Below, in pieces: positions 1 through 7,946 of a stretch of DNA of 41,258 nt (position 1 is its first letter; each line of letters starts with the position of its first letter). Location: contig JACXVD010000020.1 in NCBI GenBank assembly GCA_014763545.1, forward strand, positions 1 to 41,258, written 5' to 3'. Both the position numbers and the translations under genes were made by a program. Origin of the DNA: Sphingomonadales bacterium (GTDB lineage Bacteria > Pseudomonadota > Alphaproteobacteria > Sphingomonadales > Sphingomonadaceae). The notes under the pieces are model-generated. The model saw only the letters and a program-made list of their open reading frames with translations, was not told the origin of the DNA and did not search any database.

Positions 1-1088
1 GTGCGGGCGTATTGGGCGGGTGGGGCGGCGACGGCACGCTGCCCCCGTTCCAGGTCGTCACCGGGGTTTCGACCGGTTCGATCCTCGCCACCTTCGCCTT
101 TGTCGGCGATTCCGCCACGGCTGTTCAAGGCTACACGATCGACAGCGAAAGCGAACTGCTGACCGTCTATGCCAAGCCGGTGAACGGCAAGATCGCGCCG
201 CAGGATTATGCCGCGCTGCTCGAACACGGGGCGTTTGCCTCGCTCGATCCGCTGCGCACGCGGCTGGCGGGCTACCTGACCGACGATGTGATGCAGCAGG
301 TCGCCCGTCGCTATGGCGCGGGCGCGCGGCTCTATGTCGGGGCGACCGATGCCGACAGCGGCCATGCCGTCGCCTTCGACCTGGGCGACATGGCCACCCG
401 CTACGTCACCAATTTCCAGGGCCAGGCGAGCCAGTGGAAGGATTGCTACATCAGCGCGATCATCGCCAGTTCCTCCGCCCCGATGGCCGCCCCGCCCACT
501 TTCATCGACAACACCATGTATATCGACGGAGGCACCCGCTTCGGCCTGTTCTCGGATTCGGTGCTGGAGGTGTTCCACGCGCGCAAACACGGCAGCGGCG
601 AACATGGCGCGGGAATGCGCGACCCGGCGCTGCCGGCGGCCTCGGTCCCGGTCGTCTACGAGGTGATCGACGGCACGCTGAAACTGCCGCCGCCCAAATG
701 CCCCAAGGAAAACACCAGCCTGTGCACGCCCGACCAGCCGCTCGGCCCGCCGGACGGGCAGCATGCCAAGTGGAACATCATGGATTTGCTGCTGTCGACC
801 GAGCACATTTTGGTCAACCAGGTCTATCGCTTCAGCGCCGAGCAGGTGCAGGCCGAAGCCTGCGAAGGGCCGGGCTGCTTCAACTTCCTGCGCATTGGCG
901 AGGATGTCAGCACCTTCTCCTTCACCTATGCCGACCCGACCACCGGCCAGCCGGTAGCCAAGACCTGCCCGCAATGGGCCGCGATCGACGATCAGGTGGA
1001 CGACCCGATCGAGTTCCAGAAACGCTACATGCGCTGCCTGATCGCCTACGGCAAAGCGAAGGTCGCAGCGGCAGGGTGGGGCAGCTGA
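1..1088 (+). CDS. Patatin-like phospholipase, 5' end missing
   Basis: Predicted patatin-family acyl hydrolase (lipid esterase). The reading frame is open to the left edge (first whole codon at base 3), so the N-terminus and the start codon lie outside the window. The visible protein begins AGVLGGWGG, which looks like the end of the glycine-rich oxyanion segment. The nucleophile elbow GVSTG (GxSxG) follows about 20 residues later, and the second catalytic residue is the Asp of the DGG motif (YIDGGTRFG, codons near 525-540). Together these give the Ser-Asp dyad of patatins. The C-terminal half has several Cys residues (CPKENTSLC, CEGPGC), which would suit an exported, disulfide-bonded protein, but the signal region is not visible. 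It ends 1 nt before the convergent hemF stop. Family call is firm; substrate unknown. Confidence 0.85.
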   Translation, partial: AGVLGGWGGDGTLPPFQVVTGVSTGSILATFAFVGDSATAVQGYTIDSESELLTVYAKPVNGKIAPQDYAALLEHGAFASLDPLRTRLAGYLTDDVMQQVARRYGAGARLYVGATDADSGHAVAFDLGDMATRYVTNFQGQASQWKDCYISAIIASSSAPMAAPPTFIDNTMYIDGGTRFGLFSDSVLEVFHARKHGSGEHGAGMRDPALPAASVPVVYEVIDGTLKLPPPKCPKENTSLCTPDQPLGPPDGQHAKWNIMDLLLSTEHILVNQVYRFSAEQVQAEACEGPGCFNFLRIGEDVSTFSFTYADPTTGQPVAKTCPQWAAIDDQVDDPIEFQKRYMRCLIAYGKAKVAAAGWGS

Positions 1089-1089
1089 C

Positions 1090-1956
1090 CTAGCTCCACA
1101 CCGCTTCGGGCGGCAGGCTCATCAGGATCGCGTCGATATTGCCGCCGGTCTTGAGGCCGAACAGGGTGCCGCGGTCGTAAACCAGGTTGAATTCGGCATA
1201 GCGCCCGCGCCATTCGAGCTGCTGGCGCTTGTCCGCCGCGGTGAATTCCATCCCCATCCGGCGCCGGACCAGCCGGGGGAAGACATCGAGGAAAGCGCGG
1301 CCGACATCCTGTGTGAAGGCGAAATTGCGTTCCCACGCTGCCTCGTCGTCGCATTCGAGATGGTCGTAGAAGATCCCGCCGACCCCGCGATGCACGCCGC
1401 GATGCGGGATATAGAAATAATCGTCCGCCCATTTGCGGAAGCGTTCGTAATAGGTCGGGTTGTGGCCCGCGCAGGCCGCGCGGAAGGCGGCGTGGAATTC
1501 TTCCGTATCCTCGTCATAGGGCAGCGGCGGGTTGAGGTCCGCCCCGCCGCCGAACCATGCCTTGCCGGTGGTGAGGAAGCGCGTGTTCATATGCACCGCG
1601 GGCACATGCGGGTTGGCCATATGCGCGACCAGGCTGATGCCGGTGGCGGTGAAGGACGGGTTTTCCTGTGCCCCGTGGATCGTCTTGGCAAATTCGGGCG
1701 CGAAGCTGCCGTGGACGGTCGAGACATTGACCCCGACCTTCTCGAACACCTGCCCCTTCATCAATCCGCGCGTGCCGCCGCCGGGATTGTCGTTGCCGTC
1801 TTCCTCGCGCTGCCAGCTGTCATACTGGAAGGAAGCATCCGATCCGGCCTCGCGCTCGATCGCCTCGAATTCGGCGCAGATCGAATCGCGCAGGGCTTCG
1901 AACCACTCTTTCGCGCGGGCGGTATGGGGGCTCCAGTCGGTCACATTCTCGCTCAT
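1090..1956 (-). CDS. hemF: Oxygen-dependent coproporphyrinogen III oxidase
   Basis: Aerobic haem biosynthesis: oxidative decarboxylation of two propionate side chains of coproporphyrinogen III to give protoporphyrinogen IX, in the cytoplasm. The 288-aa product matches HemF along its whole length: GGGTRGLMKG and VNVSTVHG near residues 55-80, ISLVAHMANPHVPAVHMNTRF in the core (here split: HMANP and VHMNTRF), WFGGGADLNP, the HRGVHRGVGGIFYDHL region, and near the C-terminus the strongly conserved WRGRYAEFNLVYDRGT and LKTGGNIDAILMSLPP. The start at 1956 (MSENVTDW) is chosen because a purine-rich AAGGG lies 6-10 nt upstream and longer in-frame extensions show no homology. It is divergent from pdeM with only 46 nt between the start codons, and both starts lie in one inverted repeat (1954-2005). 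Confidence 0.97.
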   Translation of the reverse strand: MSENVTDWSPHTARAKEWFEALRDSICAEFEAIEREAGSDASFQYDSWQREEDGNDNPGGGTRGLMKGQVFEKVGVNVSTVHGSFAPEFAKTIHGAQENPSFTATGISLVAHMANPHVPAVHMNTRFLTTGKAWFGGGADLNPPLPYDEDTEEFHAAFRAACAGHNPTYYERFRKWADDYFYIPHRGVHRGVGGIFYDHLECDDEAAWERNFAFTQDVGRAFLDVFPRLVRRRMGMEFTAADKRQQLEWRGRYAEFNLVYDRGTLFGLKTGGNIDAILMSLPPEAVWS

Positions 1957-2005
1957 GGGCGCACCCTTGCCAAAGCCCCCGCGCTGCGGCAAGGGTGTCC
2001 CCATG
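1954..2005. repeat. Inverted repeat containing both start codons of hemF and pdeM
   Basis: Arms at 1954-1971 (CATGGGCGCACCCTTGCC) and 1988-2005 are reverse complements at 16 of 18 positions, with a 16-nt spacer (1972-1987). Each arm holds a start codon at its outer end and the AAGGG ribosome-binding site in its inner part, so the two divergent genes have almost identical 5' leaders. In single-stranded form it would fold into one large hairpin. It may be a duplicated leader or a shared control site; no regulator is implied by the sequence alone. Confidence 0.75.
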
Positions 2006-2695
2006 GTTCCCCTTTCGTTCGCAGGCGAAGAATTCGTGATGACGGGCAGCCGCGCGCTCTACTGGCCGCGCGAATCCGCGCTGCTGGTGGCCGACCTGCA
2101 TCTCGAAAAAGCCAGCTTCTTCGCCCGCCACGGGCAGATGCTGCCGCCTTACGACAGCCGCGCCACGCTCGAACTGCTGGCCGATGCCGTGCGCGAAACG
2201 GGTGCGCGGCGGGTCTATACGCTGGGCGACAATTTCCACGACGATGGCGGGCTGGCACGGATGGAGCCGCATGCCGCAGGCATGCTGGCGGCGCTGACCC
2301 GCTCGCTCGACTGGGTGTGGATCACCGGCAATCACGATCCGGGGCTGGAACGGCAGGCCGGCGGCACGATCGCGGACGAGCTGGTGGTGGCGGGCATGGT
2401 CCTGCGCCACAAGGCTGCCGCGCAGGAAACCCGGCCCGAACTGACCGGCCATTTCCACCCCAAGCTGCGGCTCAAGCTGCGCGACCGGCACATCAGCCGC
2501 CCTTGCGCGGTAATGAGCGAGGGCGGCGGGGGCGGCGGGCGGATGATCCTGCCTGCCTTCGGCGCGCTGACCGGGGGGATGGACGCGGGCGATCCCGAGA
2601 TCCTGTCCGCCATGCAGCCGGCGGCCCGGATCGACGCGGTGTTGCCCGCGGGCGGCAAGCTGGCGAAATTTCCGCTGTGGCGCCGCGCCGCCTGA
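2003..2695 (+). CDS. pdeM: Ligase-associated DNA damage response endonuclease PdeM
   Basis: Calcineurin-like metallophosphoesterase of the PdeM type, a family found with an ATP-dependent DNA ligase and a helicase in a bacterial DNA repair set. The 230-aa protein carries the metal-binding motifs in order: DLHLEK (Asp-x-His, near residue 30), GDNFHD, GNHDPG and GHFHPK. LHLEKASFFARHG is characteristic of PdeM rather than of general phosphoesterases. Start ATG 2003 (MVPLSFAG) follows AAGGGTGTCCCC; the frame is open further upstream only because it runs antisense to hemF. The usual partners (ligase, ligase-associated helicase, exonuclease) are not in this window, so the gene is separated from them or they lie elsewhere. 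Family call is strong; the repair role is taken from the family. Confidence 0.9.
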   Translation: MVPLSFAGEEFVMTGSRALYWPRESALLVADLHLEKASFFARHGQMLPPYDSRATLELLADAVRETGARRVYTLGDNFHDDGGLARMEPHAAGMLAALTRSLDWVWITGNHDPGLERQAGGTIADELVVAGMVLRHKAAAQETRPELTGHFHPKLRLKLRDRHISRPCAVMSEGGGGGGRMILPAFGALTGGMDAGDPEILSAMQPAARIDAVLPAGGKLAKFPLWRRAA

Positions 2696-2718
2696 TGCGG
2701 GCCAACTGAAGCTACCCT

Positions 2719-2747
2719 TTGCCAAGCGCCGATTTCCGCACTACAGG
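2719..2747 (+). promoter_or_regulatory. Candidate sigma-70 promoter for infC
   Basis: TTGCCA at 2719-2724 and TACAGG at 2742-2747 are separated by 17 nt. The spacing is ideal and the -35 box is good, but the -10 box is weak. It lies between the pdeM stop and the infC ribosome-binding site, the only intergenic space available for an infC promoter. Confidence 0.35.
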
Positions 2748-2772
2748 GGCGCTCTGAACAGAGGCAAGATGC

Positions 2773-2778
2773 AGGAGA
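2773..2778 (+). promoter_or_regulatory. Ribosome-binding site that selects the ATA start of infC
   Basis: AGGAGA is followed by 7 nt and then ATA at 2786. The first in-frame ATG (2810) is 31 nt from this site, too far for normal initiation. This places the start of infC at a rare codon. Confidence 0.75.
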
Positions 2779-2785
2779 ATCGACT

Positions 2786-3328
2786 ATAGCCCGTCCACCC
2801 CGGCGCAGTATGGCCATGCCCGTTAAGAGCGGCCCGCGCTTTGATAACATGATCCAGTCCGACAAGGTTCGCGTCATCGACGAGAACGGCGAGAACCTTG
2901 GCGTGATGTACACCCGCGAAGCGATCGAGCAGGCTGCCGAGGTTGGACTCAACCTCGTCGAAGTGTCGCCCAACGCCGACCCGCCGGTGTGCAAGTTCCT
3001 CGATGTCGGTAAATACCGCTACGAGGCGCAGAAGAAGGCGAACGCCGCACGCAAGACCCAGAAGACGCAGGAGATCAAGGAGATCAAGATGCGTCCGAAC
3101 ATCGACACGCACGATTACGACGTGAAGATGCGGTCGATCAACAAGTTCATCGAAGAAGGCGACAAGGTCAAGGTGACCCTGCGGTTCCGCGGGCGCGAAA
3201 TGGCGCACCAGGAACTGGGGATGAACCTGCTGCGCCGCGTGCAGGAAGATGTCGCAGAGACTGCCAAGGTCGAAGCATACCCGCGGCTCGAAGGCCGCCA
3301 GATGCTGATGGTGCTGGCCCCCAAATAG
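2786..3328 (+). CDS. infC: Translation initiation factor IF-3 with an ATA start
   Basis: IF-3 binds the 30S subunit, blocks premature 50S joining and proofreads the start codon and initiator tRNA. The 180-aa product has the usual two-domain layout: N-domain with [13 protein letters not shown] and [16 protein letters not shown], a Lys-rich linker ([22 protein letters not shown]), and C-domain with [32 protein letters not shown] and a final [10 protein letters not shown]. The start is placed at ATA 2786, giving [12 protein letters not shown], because a strong ribosome-binding site is spaced for it and alphaproteobacterial IF-3 proteins commonly have such a basic N-terminal extension. In E. coli infC starts at AUU and IF-3 represses its own translation by discriminating against that codon; the same control is inferred here. 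A rho-independent terminator follows at 3354-3388, so it appears to be its own transcription unit. Confidence 0.95.
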   Translation: MARPPRRSMAMPVKSGPRFDNMIQSDKVRVIDENGENLGVMYTREAIEQAAEVGLNLVEVSPNADPPVCKFLDVGKYRYEAQKKANAARKTQKTQEIKEIKMRPNIDTHDYDVKMRSINKFIEEGDKVKVTLRFRGREMAHQELGMNLLRRVQEDVAETAKVEAYPRLEGRQMLMVLAPK

Positions 3329-3353
3329 GCCGCCCGACACGGCATGACGATTG

Positions 3354-3388
3354 AACCGGGGAACGCAATGCGCGGCTCCCCGGTTTTT
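3354..3388 (+). terminator. Rho-independent terminator after infC
   Basis: Perfect 9-bp stem AACCGGGGA (3354-3362) / TCCCCGGTT (3377-3385), loop of 14 nt, then a run that completes TTTTT (3384-3388). It sits 25 nt after the infC stop and just before the next gene at 3395. Confidence 0.85.
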
Positions 3389-3394
3389 CGTTGC

Positions 3395-3946
3395 ATGAAA
3401 CATGGATTGCCCCTCGCGCTCGGCGCGATCGCCCTGCTCGCCGCCTGCCAGGCCGAGCCCGCCAGCAACGCCGCGCCCGATGCGACCACGGCCTCCACCG
3501 CTGCCCCGCAGGCTGGCGGCCCGACCGCGACGCCCACAGGCACACCCACCTCGCCCGCTGCGCAGCCCGGCGAAGCGGACAAGGGCGAACCCGGCGCGCG
3601 TGCGGTGTTGCTCGACTGGGCCCGCGCGATCGAGCGCAAGCAGTTCGACCGCGCATGGCAATTGATGAGCGAACAGGACCACGCGAAGTGGAGCGCGGCC
3701 CAGTTCGCGCAGCTCTTCGCCGGGCTGGGCGAAATCACCGTCGCGGTGCCGGGCGGAACGATGGAAGGCGCCGCCGGATCATCCTTTTACACCAGCCATG
3801 CCGTGATCACTGCCACCGACGATGCGGGCCGCCCGGTGCGCATCGAAGGCGATGTCGTGCTGCGCCGGGTCGACGATGTGCCCGGCGCAACCCCCGAACA
3901 GCTGCGCTGGCACATCCAGTCCACCACGCTCGACTGGACCCACTGA
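3395..3946 (+). CDS. Putative lipoprotein of unknown function
   Basis: 183-aa predicted lipoprotein. MKHGLPLALGAIALLAAC is a compact signal peptide with lipobox LAAC (Cys18), followed by a low-complexity Ala/Pro/Thr linker to about residue 65. A globular domain then begins ARAVLLDWARAIERKQFDRAWQ and ends TLDWTH. That domain has the look of a small alpha+beta fold (helix with DRAW, then beta strands), but I do not recognise the family. The start at 3395 is preferred because it falls just past the infC terminator and gives a clean signal peptide. An upstream ATG at 3368 preceded by GGGGAA is possible but lies inside the terminator hairpin. Envelope location is inferred. Confidence 0.65.
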   Translation: MKHGLPLALGAIALLAACQAEPASNAAPDATTASTAAPQAGGPTATPTGTPTSPAAQPGEADKGEPGARAVLLDWARAIERKQFDRAWQLMSEQDHAKWSAAQFAQLFAGLGEITVAVPGGTMEGAAGSSFYTSHAVITATDDAGRPVRIEGDVVLRRVDDVPGATPEQLRWHIQSTTLDWTH

Positions 3947-4021
3947 TCCACCGCGATCCGCGTGCCCTTCCCCCTCCCGCCGCCCTGCGCTAGCAAGGCG
4001 GCAAGGGAGAGAGGGATTGCC

Positions 4022-5422
4022 ATGACTGCACGCCGCATCGGCCTGTTCGCCGGCCCCGGCCTGTTCGCGCTCACATTGCTGGCGCCCGCGCCCGGCACCA
4101 TGCCCGAACCGGCGTGGCTGGCGGCGGGGCTGGTGCTGTGGATGGCCGTGTGGTGGATGACCGAGGCGATCCCGCTCTATGCCACCGCGCTGCTGCCCTT
4201 CATCGTCCTGCCGCTGACCGGGGTCGCCGATGCGGGCAGGACCGCGGCGGCCTATTACTCGCCGATCATGTTCATCTTCATCGGCGGCGCCTTCCTGGCG
4301 CTGGCGATCGAGCGGACCGGCCTGCACCGGCGGCTGGCGCTGTTCATCATGGGGCTGACCGGCCCGAAAAGCTGGCAATTGCTGATCGGGGTGATGGCGG
4401 CCACCGCGATCCTGTCGATGATCATTTCCAACACCTCCGCCGCGCTGATCATGATGCCGATGGCGCTGGCGATGCTGGCCGCCGGCGGCATCGGGCCCGA
4501 GCGCAAGGACGGGCTGGCCGGCGCGCTGCCGATGGGCATTGCCTTTGCCGCCAGCGTCGGCGGGCTGGGCACGATGATCGGCACGCCGACCAATGTCATC
4601 GGCGCCGCGCTGATCGAGGAAACGCTGCAGATCCACATCAGCTTCCTCGAATGGAGCCTCTACGCCATCCCCATCGTGGCGGTCGGCGTCCCCCTCGCCG
4701 CCTTCATCATCGCGCGGGTGCAGCATCTGGGCGACGACGGGTTCGACCCGGTCGCGGCGCGCGCCGCGATCTCTTCGGGCACGGGCTGGTCGACTGCGGA
4801 GAAGCGGCTGATGGTGGTGGTCGTCCTCGCCATGCTGGCGTGGATGACCCAGCCCTGGACCGAGCCGCTGCTGCCGAAAGGCGGGCTGACCGACGGGACC
4901 ATCGCCGCCATCGCGGGGCTGGCCATGTTCCTGCTGCCCGACGGCAGCGGGCGGCCGATGCTGACCTGGCCCGAGGCCAATCGCGCCCCGTGGGACGTGG
5001 TGCTGATGTTCGGCGGCGGGCTGGCAATGGCGATGGGGATGACCGCGAGCGGCCTCGCCGACTGGATCGGCGCCGCGCTGCTGCCGCTCGCCAGCGTCCC
5101 GCCGCTGCTGGTCGCGCTGGTGGTGGTGGCGCTGGTGATCGTCATCACCGAATTTGCGAGCAATATCGCCACGGCGAGCGGGATCATGCCGGTCGTCGCC
5201 GCCCTCGCCCCCTCGCTCCACGCCGACCCGCTGCTCATCGCCCTCCCCGCCGCCATCGCCTCCACCTGGGGCTTCATGCTGCCCGCCGGGACCGGTCCCA
5301 ATGCGATTGCCTGGGGCACCGGCCACATGGAACTCAAACGCATGATCGCGGCGGGGTTCTGGCTGGATGTGACCGGCGTGGCGCTGATCGTGGGCGCGGT
5401 GTGGGGTGTTTCGGCCTTCTAG
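4022..5422 (+). CDS. DASS/SLC13-family anion symporter
   Basis: Inner-membrane carrier of the divalent anion:sodium symporter family, which moves di- and tricarboxylates or sulfate-like anions. The 466-aa protein is hydrophobic throughout with roughly a dozen membrane segments. Family marks are the two Ser-Asn-Thr-type hairpin motifs, SNTSAALIMMPMA (near residue 140) and SNIATASGIMPV (near 380), plus GGLGTMIGTPTNVIG and the C-terminal PAGTGPNAIAWGTG. Start ATG 4022 is preceded by GGGAGAGAGGG. It stands alone between the lipoprotein and the convergent ars operon, only 28 nt from the acr3 stop. Substrate cannot be told from sequence; the alternative reading is a citrate/succinate or a sulfate-type transporter. 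Confidence 0.9.
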   Translation: MTARRIGLFAGPGLFALTLLAPAPGTMPEPAWLAAGLVLWMAVWWMTEAIPLYATALLPFIVLPLTGVADAGRTAAAYYSPIMFIFIGGAFLALAIERTGLHRRLALFIMGLTGPKSWQLLIGVMAATAILSMIISNTSAALIMMPMALAMLAAGGIGPERKDGLAGALPMGIAFAASVGGLGTMIGTPTNVIGAALIEETLQIHISFLEWSLYAIPIVAVGVPLAAFIIARVQHLGDDGFDPVAARAAISSGTGWSTAEKRLMVVVVLAMLAWMTQPWTEPLLPKGGLTDGTIAAIAGLAMFLLPDGSGRPMLTWPEANRAPWDVVLMFGGGLAMAMGMTASGLADWIGAALLPLASVPPLLVALVVVALVIVITEFASNIATASGIMPVVAALAPSLHADPLLIALPAAIASTWGFMLPAGTGPNAIAWGTGHMELKRMIAAGFWLDVTGVALIVGAVWGVSAF

Positions 5423-5450
5423 GTGCCGCAGCGGGAGATCGGATTGGACT

Positions 5451-6533
5451 TCAGGCAGGCGGAAATCGCGTGCGCGTCCGATTGGCGATCGCGACCAGCG
5501 ATAGCATGACCGGAACCTCCACCAGCACGCCGACGACAGTAGCCAGCGCCGCGCCGCTGCCCAACCCGAACAGACCGATGGCTACAGCCACCGCCAATTC
5601 GAAGAAGTTGGATGTGCCAATCAGCGCACAGGGCGCCGCTACCGCGTGCGGAACCTTCCACGCCTTGGCCCACCCGTAGGCGATGAAGAAGATGCCGTAG
5701 CTCTGGACGACGATCGGCGCAGCAATCAGCGCAATCAGCAGCGGGCGTGCGACGATGGTTTCAGCCTGGAAGCCGAACAGCAGCAGTACAGTCAACAGCA
5801 GTCCGACGATCGAAAGCGGCTTCATCCGACCCGTGAATGCAGCAACCGCCGATTCATCGCCATTGTGGCTGGCAAGCAGCCGATGTCGCACGAAGGCTCC
5901 GGCAGCGAGCGGCACCACGACATAGAGTGCGACAGACAGCAGCAGCGTTTCCCACGGCACGGCAATGTCCGTCACGCCAAGCAGCAACGCGACGATGGGC
6001 GCGAAGGCGACGATCATGATCAGATCGTTCGCCGCCACCTGTACCAGCGTATAGGCCGGATCACCCCGGGTCAGTTGCGACCACACGAACACCATAGCAG
6101 TGCAGGGCGCCGCGCCCAGCAGGATCAACCCGGCGATGTATTGCTGCGCATCAGCACGCGCGATCAGGCCCGCAAATATCACTTCGAAAAACAGCAGGCC
6201 GAGCGCAGCCATGGTGAAGGGCTTGACGAGCCAATTGACCACGAGCGTAATGATCAGGCCCCTGGGCTTGTCGCCAACGCGGCGCACCGCCCCGAAATCG
6301 ACCGCAACCATCATCGGGAAGATCATCGCCCAGATCAGCACCGCGACGACGAGATTTACCGAGGCGTATTCGACGGAAGCAAGCGAAGCAAAAATGCGCG
6401 GCGCGACATTGCCTAGCGCAATCCCCCCAAGGATTGCCGCCCCGACCCATAGCGAGAGCCATTTCTCGAACAGGCCCAGCCCCGCTGCACGCGCGTCGAT
6501 GTCGGCCGCGGTCCGGTTCTTGGTGCCGATCAT
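5451..6533 (-). CDS. acr3: ACR3-family arsenite efflux permease
   Basis: Inner-membrane arsenite/H+ antiporter that expels As(III) made by ArsC. The 360-aa protein has about ten membrane segments. It matches ACR3 rather than the larger ArsB: the motif [14 protein letters not shown] carries the essential Cys (Cys144), and [14 protein letters not shown] contains the conserved Glu of the later transport helix. It is the last gene of the arsR-arsI-arsC-acr3 operon; its ATG overlaps the arsC stop by 4 nt (6530-6533), implying translational coupling. Confidence 0.95.
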   Translation of the reverse strand: MIGTKNRTAADIDARAAGLGLFEKWLSLWVGAAILGGIALGNVAPRIFASLASVEYASVNLVVAVLIWAMIFPMMVAVDFGAVRRVGDKPRGLIITLVVNWLVKPFTMAALGLLFFEVIFAGLIARADAQQYIAGLILLGAAPCTAMVFVWSQLTRGDPAYTLVQVAANDLIMIVAFAPIVALLLGVTDIAVPWETLLLSVALYVVVPLAAGAFVRHRLLASHNGDESAVAAFTGRMKPLSIVGLLLTVLLLFGFQAETIVARPLLIALIAAPIVVQSYGIFFIAYGWAKAWKVPHAVAAPCALIGTSNFFELAVAVAIGLFGLGSGAALATVVGVLVEVPVMLSLVAIANRTRTRFPPA

Positions 6534-7030
6534 TGCTGGTCTGCCTCACGTCCGATGGCCTGCAGCGTCTCGCGCAGGCCTTTTTGGTCGAAACTTGCAC
6601 TCGGCAACACCCGCAGGAGGTCGATGCGTCGCTTGAGCATGTGGAAAGCATCGAGGAATGCCGCCGCTTTCTCGGCGTCGCTGCCCGCAACCGCCGCCGG
6701 ATCGGGGATACCCCAATGCGCCGATATCGGACGGCCCGGCCAGACAGGGCAACTTTCCGCCGCCGCACTGTCGCAGACGGTTAAGATCAGGTCGAACTCC
6801 GGCCCGTCGGCAAAGCTGCTCCAGCTCTTCGAGGAATAGCCCTCGGCCGGATAGCCCAGCATCTTCAGGGTATGGAGCGCCCACGGATTGACCGTGCCTG
6901 CTGGATTGCTCCCTGCGCTAAAGGCCTTGAAGCGACCCCCGCCATCTTGGTTCAGGATCGCTTCGCCCAGGATCGAGCGCGCGGAATTGCCGGTGCACAG
7001 GAACAGCACGTTCAAGGGTCGATCCGACAT
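6530..7030 (-). CDS. arsC: Arsenate reductase, LMW-PTP (thioredoxin) class
   Basis: Reduces arsenate to arsenite so that it can be exported. The 166-aa protein has the low-molecular-weight phosphatase P-loop CTGNSARS (CX5R, Cys12 to Arg18) close to the N-terminus. The two resolving cysteines lie in [15 protein letters not shown] (Cys86 and Cys94), as in three-cysteine thioredoxin-linked ArsC proteins, and the general-acid Asp is in GIPDPAAV. It is not the glutaredoxin-type ArsC of E. coli plasmid R773. It lies 8 nt downstream of arsI and overlaps acr3 by 4 nt. Confidence 0.95.
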   Translation of the reverse strand: MSDRPLNVLFLCTGNSARSILGEAILNQDGGGRFKAFSAGSNPAGTVNPWALHTLKMLGYPAEGYSSKSWSSFADGPEFDLILTVCDSAAAESCPVWPGRPISAHWGIPDPAAVAGSDAEKAAAFLDAFHMLKRRIDLLRVLPSASFDQKGLRETLQAIGREADQQ

Positions 7031-7038
7031 GGCGCAGC

Positions 7039-7509
7039 TCAGCAGCAGGGCGGCTTCGCGGAAGCCGCCGGCGGTGCGCAGCAGGCATCCGCCGCCGCAT
7101 TAGCGGAGGCAAGCCGCTCAAGGTCGGGACTGCCGCCATAGGTAGTGCTCTCGCCTTCGGTCAGGAAGGCTTCCCACACCACGCCATCGGGGTCGGCAAT
7201 CCAGCTCTTTTCTGATTGCGCGTAGCAGCACGTTGTCGCGCCTTCTTCGAGCACCGGACGGTCTGCGGCCTTCAGGCGGCCATAGACTTCTTCAAGCTCG
7301 CCCTTGTCCGCGACCTGCAAGCCGACATGCTCGATCCCCTTTGCCGCACCCTCGCGCATCGAGATCGCGAAGTTGAGGCGCGGATCGTCTAGCATCCATT
7401 TGGCATAGTCGTGCTTCACCACGGCAGGTTCGGCACCGAACAGGCGCGAATAGAAGGCAATGGAACTGTCGAGATCGGTCACGCCGACATGGACGTGGAA
7501 GCGTTTCAT
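7039..7509 (-). CDS. arsI: ArsI/CadI-family C-As lyase
   Basis: Vicinal-oxygen-chelate (glyoxalase-fold) metalloenzyme. ArsI proteins use Fe(II) and O2 to break the carbon-arsenic bond of methylarsenite and related trivalent organoarsenicals, releasing As(III). The 156-aa sequence has two beta-alpha-beta-beta-beta halves: FHVHVGVTDLDSSIAFYSRLFG at the start, IEHVGLQV with His61, the vicinal cysteine pair TTCCYAQSEKSW (Cys94-Cys95), and DPDGVVWE with the metal-ligand Glu113. The paired cysteines are what separates arsenic-active members from other glyoxalase-like proteins. The C-terminus carries two further CC pairs (ACCAPP and the terminal PPCC), which could add metalloid binding. Its ATG overlaps the arsR stop by 1 nt. 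CadI (cadmium-induced) is the alternative label; the ars operon favours ArsI. Confidence 0.88.
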   Translation of the reverse strand: MKRFHVHVGVTDLDSSIAFYSRLFGAEPAVVKHDYAKWMLDDPRLNFAISMREGAAKGIEHVGLQVADKGELEEVYGRLKAADRPVLEEGATTCCYAQSEKSWIADPDGVVWEAFLTEGESTTYGGSPDLERLASANAAADACCAPPAASAKPPCC

Positions 7510-7847
7510 CAGGCACTCCTTCTCTGGGCAGCGGGAAGACAGGCGGCATCGTCACAACAGGGCAAGCCGCCGCAGCAGTTTTCGGTAAGATAGCCCATCA
7601 GGCCATTCATCGCGGCGTAGTCCGCCGAATAGATGATCGAGCGGCTTTCGCGCCGCTGCATGACCAGCCCTGCATTGGCAAGCTGGGCCAGATGGAAGCT
7701 CATCGAAGACGGCGCGATGTCCAACATCTCCGCCAGCACGCCAGCCGCGATGCCCTCCTCCCCCGCCTGAACCAGCAGGCGAAATGCCGTCAGCCGATGG
7801 TCTTGCGCCAAGGCGGACAGGGCCCGGATTACGCGGTCGGCTCGCAT
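7509..7847 (-). CDS. arsR: ArsR-family arsenic-responsive repressor
   Basis: Winged-helix repressor that releases DNA when it binds As(III). The 112-aa protein has an HTH core (LAEMLDIAPSSMSFHLAQLANAGLV) and a wing (RRESRSIIYSAD). It lacks the ELCVCDL motif in helix 3 that binds arsenite in E. coli-type ArsR. Instead the cysteines lie at the C-terminus, NCCGGLPCCDDAAC (Cys91, 92, 97, 98, 103), like the Acidithiobacillus-type ArsR with a C-terminal site. First gene of the operon. AGAGGG lies about 7 nt before the start, and a 16-bp palindrome at 7863-7878 is the likely binding site, giving autoregulation. Confidence 0.93.
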   Translation of the reverse strand: MRADRVIRALSALAQDHRLTAFRLLVQAGEEGIAAGVLAEMLDIAPSSMSFHLAQLANAGLVMQRRESRSIIYSADYAAMNGLMGYLTENCCGGLPCCDDAACLPAAQRRSA

Positions 7848-7862
7848 TGCTTACCCTCTTGA

Positions 7863-7878
7863 TTCGATAATTATCGAA
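7863..7878. promoter_or_regulatory. Palindromic operator, probably for ArsR
   Basis: TTCGATAATTATCGAA is a perfect 16-bp palindrome 15 nt upstream of the arsR start. A third half-site copy, ATCGAA, follows at 7881-7886. AT-rich dyads of this type next to arsR genes are typical ArsR sites; assignment is by position. Confidence 0.7.
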
Positions 7879-7904
7879 ATATCGAATAAACGCTCGGCGC
7901 GCAA
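7876..7904 (-). promoter_or_regulatory. Candidate promoter of the ars operon
   Basis: On the minus strand, TTGCGC (7904-7899) and TATTTC (7881-7876) are 17 nt apart. The -10 box touches the operator palindrome, so bound ArsR would block RNA polymerase. The -10 match is moderate. Confidence 0.4.
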
Positions 7905-7946
7905 TGGTCATTCATATCATTGGAAAGACACGCCCCTGTGTTGCGG

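Noticed and set aside
2810-2818. ATG codons (2810 and 2816) as infC starts
   Set aside because: No ribosome-binding site at the right distance; the strong one is spaced for ATA 2786.
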